From Solanum dulcamara (lineage: Eukaryota; Streptophyta; Magnoliopsida; Solanales; Solanaceae): a stretch of DNA of 64,000 nucleotides. The stretch is taken from contig NC_077237.1 in assembly GCF_947179165.1 (NCBI RefSeq), forward strand, positions 11,522,735-11,586,734, in the 5' to 3' direction. This document shows positions 1 through 13,500 of the stretch, in pieces (position 1 is the stretch's first letter; the number at the start of each line of letters is the position of its first letter). The position numbers and the translations under genes were made by a program. Below the pieces are notes generated by a model. The model made no database searches, had not been told where the DNA came from, and saw only the letters and a list, made by a program, of their open reading frames with translations.

Positions 1-1647
1 TTTACACATTCAAGCAAAAGAAACTAGGGCTAAGAAGAGGAGAAAGGCTAGTGTTCAAGGATTTCAAGCTAGAATCTTGCCAGTTTGATTGTTTGTCTTC
101 ATCCCAGGTATGTAAGTCTAAACTAAAGCATTGACCTTGTTCTTCCATGTGCCCCATGATTGTGATAGGTTGAATTGTGAATGAATTGAGTTCCCATAAT
201 TGTGTTTCTTGAGAATTTCCTTAAATTTAACATATTTTACATAATATGGTGTAATTGATGTTTTTTATGAACTTTTTTATTGAACAAATAATTTTAAACT
301 ATTTATTTTATAAATCCTAATAGTATTTTGACTAATATTGGATGTATATGCCTAAGGATTGAATCTAGATCCTTGAACTTGTGAATGCATGATTACAATT
401 GGAATGTGAGCATGATGATAGTCTTGATAAAACTTGATAGTCCTTCATATCTTCATAATTGGACCCAATTGAATGGTCTCAACTAGATGTTGTCATAAAT
501 GATTGTCCCAACTACTATTAAATGATTGGGAATGATTGGATGACGGATTGGTTGAAAGGATTGATTGGATAAAACTAATGAACTGATAAAAGTCCATATG
601 AGACTTGTTGATTGGTTTAATTGGGATTCATTGTCTTATGAGCATTGAGTATCGGAAGGAGTATCGAGCACCAAATTGGGTAAAAGTAGGTAATAACTCG
701 AACTCAATAACTACGTCGCCAAACGTAGGAGAGAATTAAATCGTTAAAGTCGGATGTCTCCCTAATTTATTATCCTGAAAAGATAGGAGTTGATTAATTG
801 TTGGATTCAGATTGGTAGATTTGTTCTTTACCCTAGCAAGGTATTGGATGGTTGTGGAAACAGTAACGAGCTTTTTGTGCGTTCACTGGCTTATAAGTGA
901 TTGTTATTGGATAAGAGAAACTATCATATAGGACTTGATAATAATCTATTGGATTGGATTGAATTGAATTGGATTGTATATGATTGGTCTCTGTTTAAAC
1001 CATACTCTTTCTTCAGACTTATGACATCTTGATTGAATTTCTCATCTTTCTGATTTTAGATATCTGAACTGGTATTACTATACCTTGATACACATTTCAT
1101 TCTGCCATATTACATACTCGTATATTTTACGTACTGACGTCCATTTGGGCTTGCATCATTTCATGATGTAGAGATAGGTTCTAGATATCATCAACACGCG
1201 CACCATTGAAGATTTTTTTCCACAATCCAGATGATTGGTGAGTGTTCCCTCTTCCGAAGGATACCACTCTTTTATCATCTAGCTTTAGAGTTTAGACTTT
1301 TACTTTTATTTTGGTTAAGGTAAAGATGAACCTATCATTGGCACCACTTAGACAGTTGATAGAGGCTTCATAGACTAGATTGTTGACTTGTTGATTAGAT
1401 ATTGTTTTTTGGCTAGTTTCAGTCATACTAGTCTTATTAATTGAATTAGATAGATTGTTGGCCTTTGGCCTTATTCTATAAGTTATCTATTTGATTATCA
1501 TGTTGAGCTATTTTCTTGATGAGTTAAGTCTTCCACAGATAGAGTGTTGATTGAATAATTGTGTGAATATGCCAAGTGATTTACTTGTGGACTAGCAATA
1601 TTCTCTCAGTACTGGTCACGCCTAGGGTACCCTCTTGGGGCATGACA
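1..1647 (+). mobile_element. 5' LTR of gypsy-type element A (left end outside window)
   Basis: This segment aligns by eye, in the same order, with 5451-6369 plus 9378-10259 and with the LTRs at 43934-45881 and 49857-51939. Shared landmarks are a run of ATTGATTGGAT-like repeats, the phrase GACGTCCATTTGGGC near 1136, and the end CTAGGGTACCC...TGACA at 1643-1647. It starts about 420 bases into the LTR, so the true left end lies upstream of the window. It is followed directly by a primer-binding site, which identifies it as the 5' LTR. It has no coding potential. Confidence 0.85.
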
Positions 1648-1650
1648 AAC

Positions 1651-1663
1651 TTGATATCAGAGC
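1651..1663 (+). other. Primer-binding site of element A (initiator tRNA-Met type)
   Basis: TTGATATCAGAGC lies three bases after the LTR end. Plant Ty3/gypsy and copia elements commonly carry TGGTATCAGAGC here, complementary to the 3' end of initiator tRNA-Met. One position differs (GATATC for GGTATC), consistent with an aged copy. Confidence 0.8.
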
Positions 1664-4600
1664 ACAGAGTTTAAGAGTCATAGAAAGTCTATGAAGCCAT
1701 GTCTAGTAGACTCTTATTTATGGGTGTGTTGTACACCACACTTATAATCAGGAGGCTATAGGACATTAGGAATTGTTTTACTTCTTTCATATTCTGAGTT
1801 TGTGCGATAGAGTTTAACTCTATAAAAGTTCCTTTTCTAATTAGTGCATTGCTAAAATCCATTAGACTACCCCTCACACTCAAGGTGGTTGGAACAGTAA
1901 AGCTCAAATACTTATTGATGAGTTACTTCTTTTAGATAAAGTATTCATAGGTTAAATATATTGTACCAAACTTGAGATGAGTTGATTAGTGTGCACAAGT
2001 CTATTGATTTGAAATAATGCACCCTTATTCATATGAATCGTGCGTTGAGCCAGAGCAAGAAGTATTTCCATATCTTTTCTCTAAAACCTTACTTCAGATG
2101 TTATCCTCAAGAAAAAAGTTATGTCTCTAAATTATTAGTGTCACCATCCGAGGGAATGTGATTTGAGGCATGGTAACTATGATTCGTAGAATAATCCTAG
2201 AGCTAGAAAGATGGAGTTAGAGGAGTAGAAACTAAATAGTGAGAACGGTGGTTGATTGAGGCATGTACCTAGATTTAGGTATCTATAAGGTAAGCAATGG
2301 GGTTAGAAGTCAAGTCCCTTTGACTTTGACTAAAGATATAGTAAGTATCATCTAGATTTGATGATAGAAGGTAGAGGAAGAGTTGTTGGTTAGAATGAGT
2401 TAGAGTATACTTGAACCAATAGAGGAGTTTTATGTTGAGGTTTCTTTGTGTTAGTAAATACCTAGTATAGGTGTTGAACGAAAGGGAGGAGTAGTCATGA
2501 GATGATAGATCTAAGTTAGGCTTATGATTTTGAAGAGAGAGCCTCATGTTATTTAGAGGTATATGAATATAACTAGGCAATGAGGTTTAATAAATGGGTA
2601 AATATCACTTACGTTATGAAAGGAGACAAGGAGATAAATTGTAATTAGACAGACAGTGAGACGAGGATCGATTACTTGTCATGAGGTCTTAGTAGGATGT
2701 TTCTTAATTTCACCTAGTATTTGTAAGTTGGTATAGTATGTGAGCAGTGTGTGATGTGTGTGTTAATACTAGACCCTAATCTTACATTTGAGATGAGTGG
2801 TGTGAATAAAGAGGGGATAACATTATGAGTGTGATACTACTAGTTTTAAGATTTAATTTAGTAGGCTTAACATGGCGTATGCGAGAGATTAAGCTATTAA
2901 CATGCGAGGAGTGTGTGTTATAATGGAGGTTATGTGACCCTTAGATGTAAATTGTAAATTGAGGCTAACTAATTAGGTAAGAAGAGGACTAAGATGTGTA
3001 TTGAGGTAGTATAAAGTTCTATGAGGCTCTAATTTTATGAGTTACTTTGGGTGATTGGTTAGTATCCTTTAGCTGCTAATGTGGATAAGGTTGGATTTGA
3101 GTTTTTCTTTCTATTTAGTATCCATAAGAATTGGGTCGAAGTGAGTTGTATATAGATAATGATTAGTCTCCTATTATAGTTCAAGCCTCCTTCAATTAGG
3201 TATATGTGAACCTAACAGATAAGTGTTAGCGAGCTAAGAAGGAGAATTCAAACCATTAAGAGTTGATTAATGTGACTTTATAAGGTGATATGGGTGATAA
3301 TTATAGAAATACTTCTATAGAAATAGGAAGAAGTTAAGAGAAGCATCTCAGAAAGAAGCCCTAGGAGGAATCTTAGTACCTACACTTAGAGAGTTCAGTA
3401 GACATGAGATTAACATTTTCTGAGTATTAGAGTAAAGTGAATATAAACCAGTTTAGAGAATGTGGAATAGGTCCATAGCCTTAGAGTGTCGGCTTCAAAC
3501 CTAAGGGGGAGATAATAAGTTGAGGAACTAAGTCGAGTGTTGAGGATCAGATAGTGATATGTCCAGAAAGAGTTATGTAGATATATCAATTCATTTATAT
3601 TCTAGCGTATTCCTCAAATTTTAATCGTTATAACATCCTGTTGATGTCTCGTATATTAGAATTATGTCCATGATCAATGCTTATACACTTCAGACAAATT
3701 TACACCTATGTTCCATTCCATGAACTCATGATATGCCCTAAAGGTCTAGAGAAATCATGTTCCAACATGAATGTTCTCTGATTAGATTTTCTGAATGAAT
3801 CGTGCTTATGATCTTTTGCTCTTAGCCTTTTAGTGAACTTTTCTGATAGCAATATTGATGATAGTAGATGAGTTATGGCAGATGGGAGAGAGTGGGTGTT
3901 CCTTATTATTATAGTTGTGGTATGCTTATTCCATTTAATGTTATAGAGATGGAGGAAGAACGAGATGAGATCTTGTTGTGTGTAATTAACAGGTAAGAGT
4001 ATATTGGTGTACCTCTTGGTAGAAGTTAATGCAATTGATGGTGTAGAGATGCTAAGATTGACATGAGAATTCTTAAAATATGTTGACTTCAAAGAAGCCA
4101 TAAAGTGATTCGAATAAACGGCTTGAATGAGTGGTTGTTGTTATGTGAGTGATTGCAATAGGCTAGTAATGTCCTCTTGTAAAGTTTTCAAGTAAGTGTA
4201 TTGGGATGGTTATAGAACTAGGCTTGAATGTGGTAATGATGACATGTGGATGAATGCACAATGCATTAGGTGCTTCTTGATTTGAACTTGAGGTTGGTTA
4301 AATGTAATGGAAATAAGTAGTACTCTTGAGATGAGGTTCTCTATAGAGGTATAGAACATGAAGCACGTGGTTTAGATTAGCATAATTAAATTATGTGTAG
4401 TACCCTGTGACTTAGAATTAGGCTTCAACATAATAAGATCATTCAAATAGACTTGGAGTCCTAGGCCATAGTGAAGGTAGTCATATGTATCCTTGTGGGA
4501 GTTATGAGTTGCAGCCGAGAAAGAGTTGTATATAGAAAGAAGTGTATTTAATCTCGAAAGCTATCAGTCATGTCGCTTAATTCATAGTTTCCATACTCTT

Positions 4601-5018
4601 ACATCAAGCTCATAAGCCTCATTCTCGAAGTTATGAGAAATTTCAATGGAAACGTTAGAGATTATAGCCATCCTCTCATTTTTTTCTTCAGCGACGATGT
4701 TGAAGGTAATATTCCTGTTCCTATCTTTGAGATAGTAGCTTCTTGAGTTTAAGTAACTAAGTGAGTTATTCACGAGCTTGAGTCTTTGAGTTCTTGTATT
4801 GCATTCGTGCCTTCCAATGATGATATTGATGGTAATATACCTTTCTCCTATCTTAGAGTTGATGTTTATTCCGAGTTTAAGTATATGATGAGTATTCTTG
4901 AGTTCAAGTAATGATGGATTTTTAGTTTGAGTGTTTGGGTATCTGAGTTCTTGATTTATGCTTTTGCCTTATGCAATTTCCATCTCTAGTCGTTCTTCAT
5001 TCGAGGACGAATGATTCC

Positions 5019-5031
5019 AAAGGGGAGATAA
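5019..5031 (+). other. Polypurine tract of element A
   Basis: The purine-rich run AAAGGGGAGATAA immediately precedes the TGTTACA start of the 3' LTR. The equivalent tract before the LTRs at 43934 and 49857 is nearly identical (AAGGGG(G)AGATAT). It is the expected plus-strand primer position for reverse transcription. Confidence 0.8.
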
Positions 5032-5988
5032 TGTTACACTCGGTAAAATTATCAAAATACCCCTAGATGAAAGAACGCTTGCACAACGCACCATCCTTAA
5101 CCTTTTTGGCCAATCCGAGGCCAGAATATCAATCATGGGGGGAAATTATATGGGAGAATGATCTCGATTGAATTTTAGGTCAAACGGGTCAAAAGATAAT
5201 TTTTTGGGGCAAAATCAGCCTAACTAGAAGAGAGTGCGGCAGGTCCGTGTTGCATTTGACTAGTGCATTTTATGTGTTGCGCGACTTTTATAATTTGACG
5301 AATGCGATTTATGTGTATTTTTTTGTACATTTTTAAGTTTTAGTGAAAGGTATTCCGGTCTTTTTTCCACCCCTCTTATACTTAACCTATGACTTATATA
5401 GGCCATTTTCAACCTTATAAGGGTTTTTAAACCCATTCCTTAGACTTTTTATGAATTCAAGCAAAATAAACTAGGGCTAAAGAGAGGAGAACGGGCTAGG
5501 GTTTAAGGATTTCAAGCTAGAATCTTGCTAGTTTGATTGTTTGTCTCATCCTAAGTATGTAAGGCTAAATTAAAGCATGTACCTTGTTCTTCCATGTGCG
5601 TATGATTGTGATAGGTTGAATTGTGAATGAATTGAGTCCCCATGATTGTGTTTCTTGAGAATTTCCTTAAATTTAACATATTTTACATAATATGGAATAA
5701 TTGATGTTTTCTATGAACTTGTTTCTTGAACGAATGATTTTAAACTATTTAATTCATAAGTCCTAGTAGTATTTTTACTAATACTAGATGTATATGCCTA
5801 AGGATTGAGTCTAGAGCCTTAAACTTGTGAATGCATGATTGCGATTGGAATGTGAGTATGATGATAATCTTGATAAAACTTGATACTCCTTCTTATCTAC
5901 ATACTTGAACCCAATTGAATGGTCTCAACCAAATATTGTCATAAATGATTGTCCCAACTTCTCTTAAATGATTGGGAATGATTGTATG

Positions 5989-6149
5989 GGATTCCCAAAA
6001 TTATTAATAGAAAGTCGACCGCGCGGAATCGAAGAATTACAAATGACCTTACAAAAAGCGCTGGCCCTTCCCATTTACTGGATCTTCTGCATTTCTTCAT
6101 CGTGTAACATGATGGATCCAGCAGGGGATTCAGGGGCCTCTGGCTCAAA
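5989..6149. other. About 160-bp insertion of unknown origin inside the 3' LTR of A
   Basis: The LTRs at 1-1647, 43934-45881 and 49857-51939 all run directly from GAATGATTGGAT into GATTGGTTGAAAGG. Here about 160 bases intervene. They are clearly more GC-rich than the LTR, with GACCGCGCGG and GGGGCCTCTGG inside. Both strands are open for most of it, but no family is recognised. It has no poly(A), no terminal inverted repeats and no clear target duplication. Filler DNA from an organelle or a gene fragment captured at a break are possible sources. Confidence 0.55.
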
Positions 6150-6369
6150 TGATGGATTGGTTGAAAGGATTGATTGGATAGAGCTAATGAACTGATAAAA
6201 TTTAATATGAGCCTTGTTGATTGGTTTGATTGGGATTGATTCTCTTCTGAGCATTGAGTCTTGAAAGGAGTATCTAGCACTGAATTGGATAAGAGTAAGT
6301 AATAACTCAAACTCAATAACTATGTAACCAAATATAGGAGAGGATTGAATCGATAAAGTCGGATATTTC

Positions 6370-9300
6370 TTTCACGCCTCGGGAGGGTATCCTAGACGTG
6401 GTCAACACTCGAAAACCATTACTGGCTACGAAGTGAACCACTTGGCCTGATCACACATCCATTATTCATTCAATCAACGGAAGACTTTAAATAAAGAGGT
6501 AATTAAGTGGGCAATTCCAATCAACAATCTAGCTCAAGGAAGAAAGGCCATGGGCCGACGAATCGAACTCCAATTTATGTCATTAAAATAGTCTGATAAG
6601 AACAATTCAAGAAAATAAAATACTCAATCGACCCATCACTATCTAGTCAATGAAGCATCTATCACTACTATCTAATTGGTGTCAATGACAGGTTCATGGC
6701 TACCTCAAATCAGAATGAAAAGACTAAACTCGATGCAACAATAACATAAGTTGTATCCTCCGAATGTAGGGGAGGACTCACCAATAAGCTGAGTGTGAAC
6801 AGATCCTCAACAGTGTGCCTATTGATAATCTCTTAAACCTATCTCTACATCATCAAATAATGCAGGTCCAAATGGACGTCAGTATGTAGAATGTACAAAT
6901 ATGTAATATGACAGAATAAAATATACATAAAGGTAGAATAATATCAGTTCAAATATCTCAAGTCGGAAATATAAGAGAGATTCAATCAAGGTGTTATAAG
7001 TCAAAAGTAAGAATATAGTTTAGACAGAGACCAGTCATATACAATCCAATTCAATCCAATCATTTACAATTCGATCTAATTCAATCATATATAATTGATC
7101 CAATCCAATCCAATCATATATAATCCAATCACATACCATTCAATCTAATCATGTAAAATCCAATTCAATCCAATCATTTACAATTCGATCCAATCCAATC
7201 ATATACAATCTGATCTAATCCAATCCAATTATATACAATCCAATCACATACCATCCAATCCAATACAATCATATACAATCAACTCAACAATAAAGTCAAA
7301 GGACTCAACTCAATAGATATGCAAAGTAGAATTTAGCAATGTTTTACAATTCGACTCAATCATGTACAATCTCAATCAACTAAATCATATCATGCACAAT
7401 CCATTCAATTTGGGAGTTTCTCTGACCGACAAACATCACATATGAGCTAGTGATGTATAATAAGTCGATGTTGTTGCCACATCCGTTCAATACTTTACCA
7501 GGGTATGACTGAATTAACCAATCATGTATCCATCATTCAATCAAGTCCTATCATTTCAAGACAATGAAATAGGGAAACATCCGACTTTAATGATTCAATC
7601 CCTTCCTACGTTGGCTACGTAGTTCATAGAATTCGAGTATGGACTATACTCTTATCTAATTCGGTGCTTAATACTCCTCTCAAGACTTAATATGCTCATA
7701 TCTATCAAGTGAGTAAAATACTCATTTAGTCTCTTTGGACTTAGTTTCAAATCAACTCATTTAGTCTCATTGGACTCATTTCAAAACTCAATCAATCTGG
7801 TCTCATTGGACTTTCTTTCAAAATTAACTCATCTCAATCATCAAACTCTTCTTTTAAAATTTGATACAATCTCAACTTAATGAATGCAGTAAATATTAGA
7901 TGCATTTAAAACATAATTTTAACCCCTCAACTAAATCTCAAAATAGATGTTTTAATGTAAAAATGCTCAACTCATTTATACTCAAAATACACATGCTCAA
8001 AATGATAATTAAGAAACTTCTCAAACTCATATCATGCTTAAACTCTTTCTAAATCAGAGATGAAAATAATCATTCTTTAAACTCAAAATAGTGCATAAAT
8101 AATTTATTCACAAATCGTTTTTAAAACTCCTTCTCAAACAATCATTTATACTCAAGATCCTCATATGACTCCAATCAAATCAAATTATGCAAATCATATC
8201 ATGTAGTCACATTAGACTCAAATCCATTACATCTCAAAACATCATCATCACCATTACATCTTCATCAACCATTTCCCTTTTTACAAAATCCTTATTTAAT
8301 TCTATATTCAATTTATAGAGACACAGAGAAAATTCTAGCTCCACCAAGGTTTCGTTCCTATTTATGCCATTCACATTCATAGCTATCCCATTTTATTCTT
8401 GTCATTCCAATAATACATATACATAATCATTTGTAGTCAATATGTAGCTACGGTTTATGAAATAAAATATGAAAAGTAATTATTCAAGAATTCAAGTCAT
8501 GAAAATCATCAATCAATTAACAGTATGTAAAAATATTCTAGAGTTTAGGAAATATTCAAGAAAATATTCATAGAAGGTTCAAGTCTTTCACAATTTCCAT
8601 CCAACACATCTATGGGGCATATGGAAGAACTCAATCCATATTTTAGGTTAGTCTTACTTACCTAGAATGAAGATTCTCTCATCAAAAAATAAGGACATGG
8701 CTTGAAGATCTTGAATCCTAACTCTTCTTATCCTTTCTACTCTTTTCTCTCAAATCTCTTAAGGTGAAGGAGAGGAAAACCTTATTGGATGTTATGAGGG
8801 AACTAATTTTCAGTCCCAAAATGGCTAGGGTTATACTTGGGATAGGTGGGGAAAAGTCTGGAATGCCATTTCTCAGAAAAAATATGAAAAATGGGTTCAA
8901 AACCATGCAGGCGCGATAGTGGCGCACCACGCCATCTCCCAAACTAATGCAGCTAGTTTCGGGCGCTCTGCTGGCGTGCCGCGCCAAGCCCATAAACTGT
9001 TGCAGTGGTAGTCTTTGGTAAAATAGTCATAACTTTTGACTCCAAACTCAGAATGAGTCAAACTTGGTGGCGTTGGAAAGAGGAATCAAAGAACTTTAAT
9101 TTGATTTTCGTGGGTCACCTAACTCTTAATATTCCGAAAGTTATGTTTATTTGAAATTGAACCTTATATGGACTCATCCGAAAACTTAGCTGATAGAAAT
9201 TCTTTGAACTTGGCTTGGTGTTAGAGATCCCTCATTAACCTAAATCACATCTAATACTCTTAAAATACATAGGAATTGATCCTAACTAATATATACAATT

Positions 9301-9377
9301 AGAAATTATTCATTTCGAGTCTATACGCATATGAAGAATGGTTTGAGTCTTCGCGAAAATAAATTTGAGGTGTTACA
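6370..9377 (-). mobile_element. Solo LTR (gypsy type) nested in the 3' LTR of A
   Basis: It reads, on the minus strand, from TGTAACACCTC to GGCGTGAAA, with the terminal TG...CA partly mutated on one side. It is flanked by perfect 5-bp target duplications ATTTC at 6365-6369 and 9378-9382. Both ends resemble the minus-strand LTR at 33802-36003. No internal region or second LTR is present, so it is a solo LTR left by recombination. At 3.0 kb it is longer than its relatives, partly because of a minisatellite near 7030-7290. Confidence 0.9.
7030..7290. repeat. Minisatellite of CAATCCAATCATATA-type units
   Basis: About 260 bases consist of imperfect units built from AATCCAATC and ATATACAATC, with a higher-order unit of about 80-110 bases visible twice (the phrase AATCATTTACAATTCGATC near 7057 and 7167). 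It lies within a solo LTR. The same ATTGGATTG motif appears only a few times at the matching place in related LTRs, so this is a local expansion by slippage or unequal exchange. Confidence 0.8.
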
Positions 9378-10259
9378 ATTTCCCTATTTTATTGTCCTGA
9401 AAAGATAGGACTTGAATGATTGTTGAATCCAGATTGGTAGATTTGTCCTTTACCCTAGAAAGGTATTGGATGGTTGTGGCAACAACAACAAGCTTATTGT
9501 ACGATCACTGGCTCATAAGTGATTGTTGTCGGATAAGATAAACTCTCATATGGGTCTTGATAGTACTCAGATTGGATTGAATTGTATTGTATATGATTGG
9601 TCTCTGTCTAAATCTTACACTTTCTTTAGACTTATGACATCCTGATTAAGTTTATCATCTTTCTCATTTGAGATATCTGAACTGGTATTACTCTACCTTA
9701 ATGCACGTTTCATTCTTCCATATTACATACTCATACATTCCACGTACTGACGTTCATTTGGGACTGCATCATTTTATGATTCGGAGACAAATTCTAGAGA
9801 TCATCAACAGGCGCACCTTTGAAGATTTTTCTACATTCCAGCCGATTAGTGAGTCTTCCCTGCCTCCGGAGGATACCACTCTTTTATCATCTAGCTTTAG
9901 AGTTTAGACTTTTACTTTTATTTTGGTTAAGGTAGAGATGAACCTGTCATTGGCACCACTTAGACAGTTGATAAAGGCTTCATAAACTAGATTATTGAAT
10001 TGTAGATTGAACATTGTATTTTGGCTAGTTTCATTCATACTATGCTTGTTGATTGGATTAGATAGATTGTTGGCATATGGCCTTATTCTATAAGTTATCT
10101 ATTTGATTATCATGTTGAGTTATTTTCTTGATAAGTTAAGTCTGCCGCTGATAGAGTGTTGATTGAATGATTGTGTGAACAGGCCAAGTGGTTCGCTTGG
10201 GGACTAGCAATAGTCTCTGAGTGCCGGTCACGCCTAGAGTATCCTCTCGGAGTGTAACA

Positions 10260-10553
10260 CATCACCTGCCTAATGTCACCGGGAGGGAGTTGGTAGGAGG
10301 GGCCTGAGATCTTGAGAATGGATCAAGGAAATCCTGATACCCTTAAAATAAATGAATCTTTAAATAGAAAAGTACATCTTTGTTGACTTTTTGCCAAATA
10401 TGTGGGACCCAACATGGATAACATAATGATTATTTCATGCATTAAGAATTTGGAAAATAAGAAAATGTATCATATAAATTAGAACAAAGGGAGTATTGCT
10501 TATGAACTATTGTCTATAGTGATAGATAAGCTTATCCAGGATAATATTCATCT
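10260..10553. other. Intergenic remnant between element A and the Ogre-like solo LTR
   Basis: No gene is seen. The stretch ending near 10497 (AACAAAGGGAGTA) reads on the minus strand as TACTCCCTTTGTTC followed by ATTTATATGATACATTTTC. This resembles the end of a common small interspersed repeat of dicot genomes, but no partner end or target duplication was found. Confidence 0.4.
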
Positions 10554-13500
10554 AGTAGACACGTAATTTTTGACCGAACTCGAGATTTTACACCATTTGG
10601 TGCTTTAATATTCTTTTTATATCCAATTTAAATAGTTTTATTTTTATCTTATTTTCAGTAAGTTTATTTGAAATGATTTGAAAACAACAAAAATGGAGTC
10701 ATATTTTAGAGTAAGTTTTGTTTTCCAATTTTCTTCAAAAGAAAAGAAAATTTATAAAAATATATGTTTCTTTTAATTTTGATTTTTATAAATAAGCTTG
10801 TGTTTCTTAATTATATTTTTAGTTTAGCTATTTAACTATTCTTATATTTTTATTAATTCAAAATAGTTAGTTAATATTTTTATTATTATATTTAATTAAA
10901 AAGGAAAATTAACATAAACTACCTCATTCACCTATACTATCCCATTAACCGCATTAATCTACCCACTATCCCTCACATTTCCACCCACCATTATTCCACA
11001 ATACTCAACTCATCTCACATCTTAAACCCCTACACTATACTACATAAAGACACACACCTTCACAATACAAAAAGAAGAGGACTCATCATCTGCAAAAAAA
11101 AGGAGACGATCAACAAGAGAAAAGAGAGAAAAAAAAAGTGAAAGAAAAAGAAAGCAACAAGAGAAAATAGAGAGCATTATTGTGAAATTTTGTGAGTTGG
11201 AGTCTGAAGTTGGGTTCCTATTTCAAGTGCCCGGTGATGCGCTCTTGTTTCTATTTTCAATTAGTCATCACACAGGTTTTTTACAAAGTTTCTTAATTTT
11301 TATTTTTCGTAAATTTATAGTGAATCAAAGAATGAACAAAGTTATTTAAATGGTTTTATGTATTGTCAATATTGTAATGATCCTTCAGGTCATTTTTGTC
11401 TTAATGTCTTCTTCTCATTGTTTAGAGTGTTACTATAGCAACCCCAAGTCATTTGTGACTTAATGGTACTGATTGTTCGGTCGCCTAGTCATTCGTTTGG
11501 GTTTTATGGTCGTTTCTCCATTTTGGAGATTTTGAAACTTGAAAAGTTAACTTTAGTCAAAATATCAGGTTAACGACCCCAGAATAGAATTTTGATGGTT
11601 CCATCAGCTTCGGAATGGCCAAATTAGACTAGTAGCATGGTTGGTTCGAGTATCAAGACATTCAGTACGAGTTTAGCATTATTTGACGTTTTAGCCTTTG
11701 AAATTGGCCTAAGGTTGACTTTGATCAAGATTCTTGGAGAATGCACTTGGATGAAAATTCTGTTAGTGCAGTTAGTTCATGAATGTTGAGTTTGGTCTAG
11801 AACAACCCTTCATTCACTTTCCGAGGCTTCCGATCTAATTATGATCTTCTTTGTGGAAGTTGGTTAAATAGGGCACTTGGGTGTGGGACCCAATTTTAGT
11901 CAAAATGACCTCATATGGAAATTTTGACTACGTCATTGAGTCCGAGTGGGGTAGCATAATTTGTTTGCGCACACGGTCTTTCGAATTAATCTCGAGCACC
12001 ACATTGGAGACTTTAAAATGAGAATAATCTGTTGGTGCACTATAATTGGTGCACCCTTGCCTATAAGACAGTCATTTTTAGCTTTTCTTCTAAATTTCAA
12101 AGTCGAACATCTTGAGCTATAGAGCTCAAAATTTGGTGATTCAAGAGGCTAGGTTGTGACATATTTCAAGGAGAACGCACTGATGAGCTCGGAAGCTACT
12201 TTGGAACCTTTATTTAAGGCAAATTCTCTCTTTCACTTGCTGTCATGGCTACTTTGTGAACTCAATTTGTGGGATATTTTGAGACTTGATTTCTTCCTCA
12301 TTCTAAGTCTGAATTTGATGATTCTAGTGGCTATTTTGAATGGTTTTTCAAGTAATATGTCATGGCATTATCGAAATTCACTTTAGACCTCCCATAATTT
12401 ATTTCAGCTACTGTCACATTTATAGTTTTTGAGAAAATCTGAGTTTTGGTTACATGTTGATATTGTGGGATTAATTTTAGAATTTCCAATGCGGGTTCCA
12501 CATTTCCGTTTTTGACTCCAAAATTGGTCTGTCTCCATTTTATGTGTTTTAGTGTCTAAATGACTGTAGTGACATTGTGAAACTATTTTTGATAGCGTGG
12601 CAATGTTCATAGGCCATATGGAAAGGAAAACCTCTGGCACAGTAATTTGGAGCGCACGTGATCGACCTACAGGTAGGCCACGACTTCCCTTCCTTTAGAT
12701 TTAGCTCGAGAATGTGATTGCATATTGATTAGTTGGAATTTGGGTTGGGTATCTATTGAATCATGCATATGTTTGTAGAAATCATATTTTAGGCCTATTT
12801 CGGGGATTGTCAGGTAACTGTGAGCATGCTTTGTACTATTATTTGATCCTCTATGCTATGTGGAGTATTTGTATACTTTTTTATTTATTTATTGTAAGCA
12901 TGTTGGGCCTTAACTTAGGTTTGACTAGTGGTTGCCTTAAAAATATATGATTTGGACCCGATAGGCCTTAGTTTTGTCCCGACGTTATTTTGGCTGGCTT
13001 AGATCCCTGTAGACTGGTATAGCAGACTTGAGTCTGATAGATTGAGACTTAGCTAGGCGATGAGCTTGCTCCGATGATAGTTGACCTTATTTCTTCTATT
13101 CTACGGTTTTGCGAGTTACGTCGCCAACCCTAATTTTATTCCACGATTAGAGGTTAGTTGTACATTTAGCCTCGGGAATTACATTGATTAGCTAAGTGTG
13201 GATGGTGTTCCACGAATGTTATGATTATGGATCGATTGGTACTCCTTCAGCAACTACATTGGCACTTTTGTCGGGCATTCGGATTCATGCTCCAGCCCCG
13301 ACCTTATTGATATTTCAAAGAGCATCCAAATTCAAGCTCCGACCTCGATCACTTGGATAATCATATAGAGCATCCATTTGGAGGTCCAGCCTCAGTTACT
13401 TGGTACTTGCAGTTGGTTACTTGGATACTTTTGGAGAGCATCCGGTGCGAGGTTCGTCCTCCGTTCAGTCAGATTCTACTGATGTTAGAAGAGATTCTGG

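Larger units (their letters stand above)
1648..5031 (+). mobile_element. Non-coding internal region of element A (LARD-like)
   Basis: This is 3.4 kb between the primer-binding site and the polypurine tract. The first 160 bases match the leader of the gag-pol element at 45881-46050, and the last 80 bases match that element's region before its 3' LTR. The middle shows no gag, protease, reverse transcriptase or integrase similarity in any frame, and the longest open frame is 131 codons on the opposite strand. Much of it matches, in reverse orientation, the internal region of element B: 4200-4460 pairs with 33600-33800 and 36010 onward, and 3355 pairs with 36915 and 39123. Two related internals without genes suggest a large retrotransposon derivative mobilised in trans. 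A heavily decayed coding region cannot be fully excluded by eye. Confidence 0.7.
5032..10259 (+). mobile_element. 3' LTR of element A, split by a nested solo LTR
   Basis: The LTR starts TGTTACACTCGG at 5032 and ends TGTAACA at 10259. It is interrupted at 6370-9377 by a reverse-oriented LTR; the two halves rejoin to a repeat of about 2.2 kb collinear with the 5' LTR at 1-1647. It also carries about 160 bases near 5989-6149 that are absent from the other copies. The five bases after it are CATCA; the matching duplication on the left is outside the window. Confidence 0.85.

Noticed and set aside
3706..4101. 131-codon minus-strand open frame conserved at 36144-36332
   Set aside because: The conservation comes from the shared non-coding internal region of elements A and B. 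The frame is truncated in B and lacks recognisable domains, though it was the best candidate for a captured gene.
5939..6316. 125-codon minus-strand open frame
   Set aside because: It spans LTR sequence and the 160-bp insertion, so it is an accidental fusion.
7030..7290. Array of short repeats that might suggest CRISPR
   Set aside because: Units are imperfect and contiguous, without constant repeats separated by unique spacers, and the sequence is plant LTR DNA.
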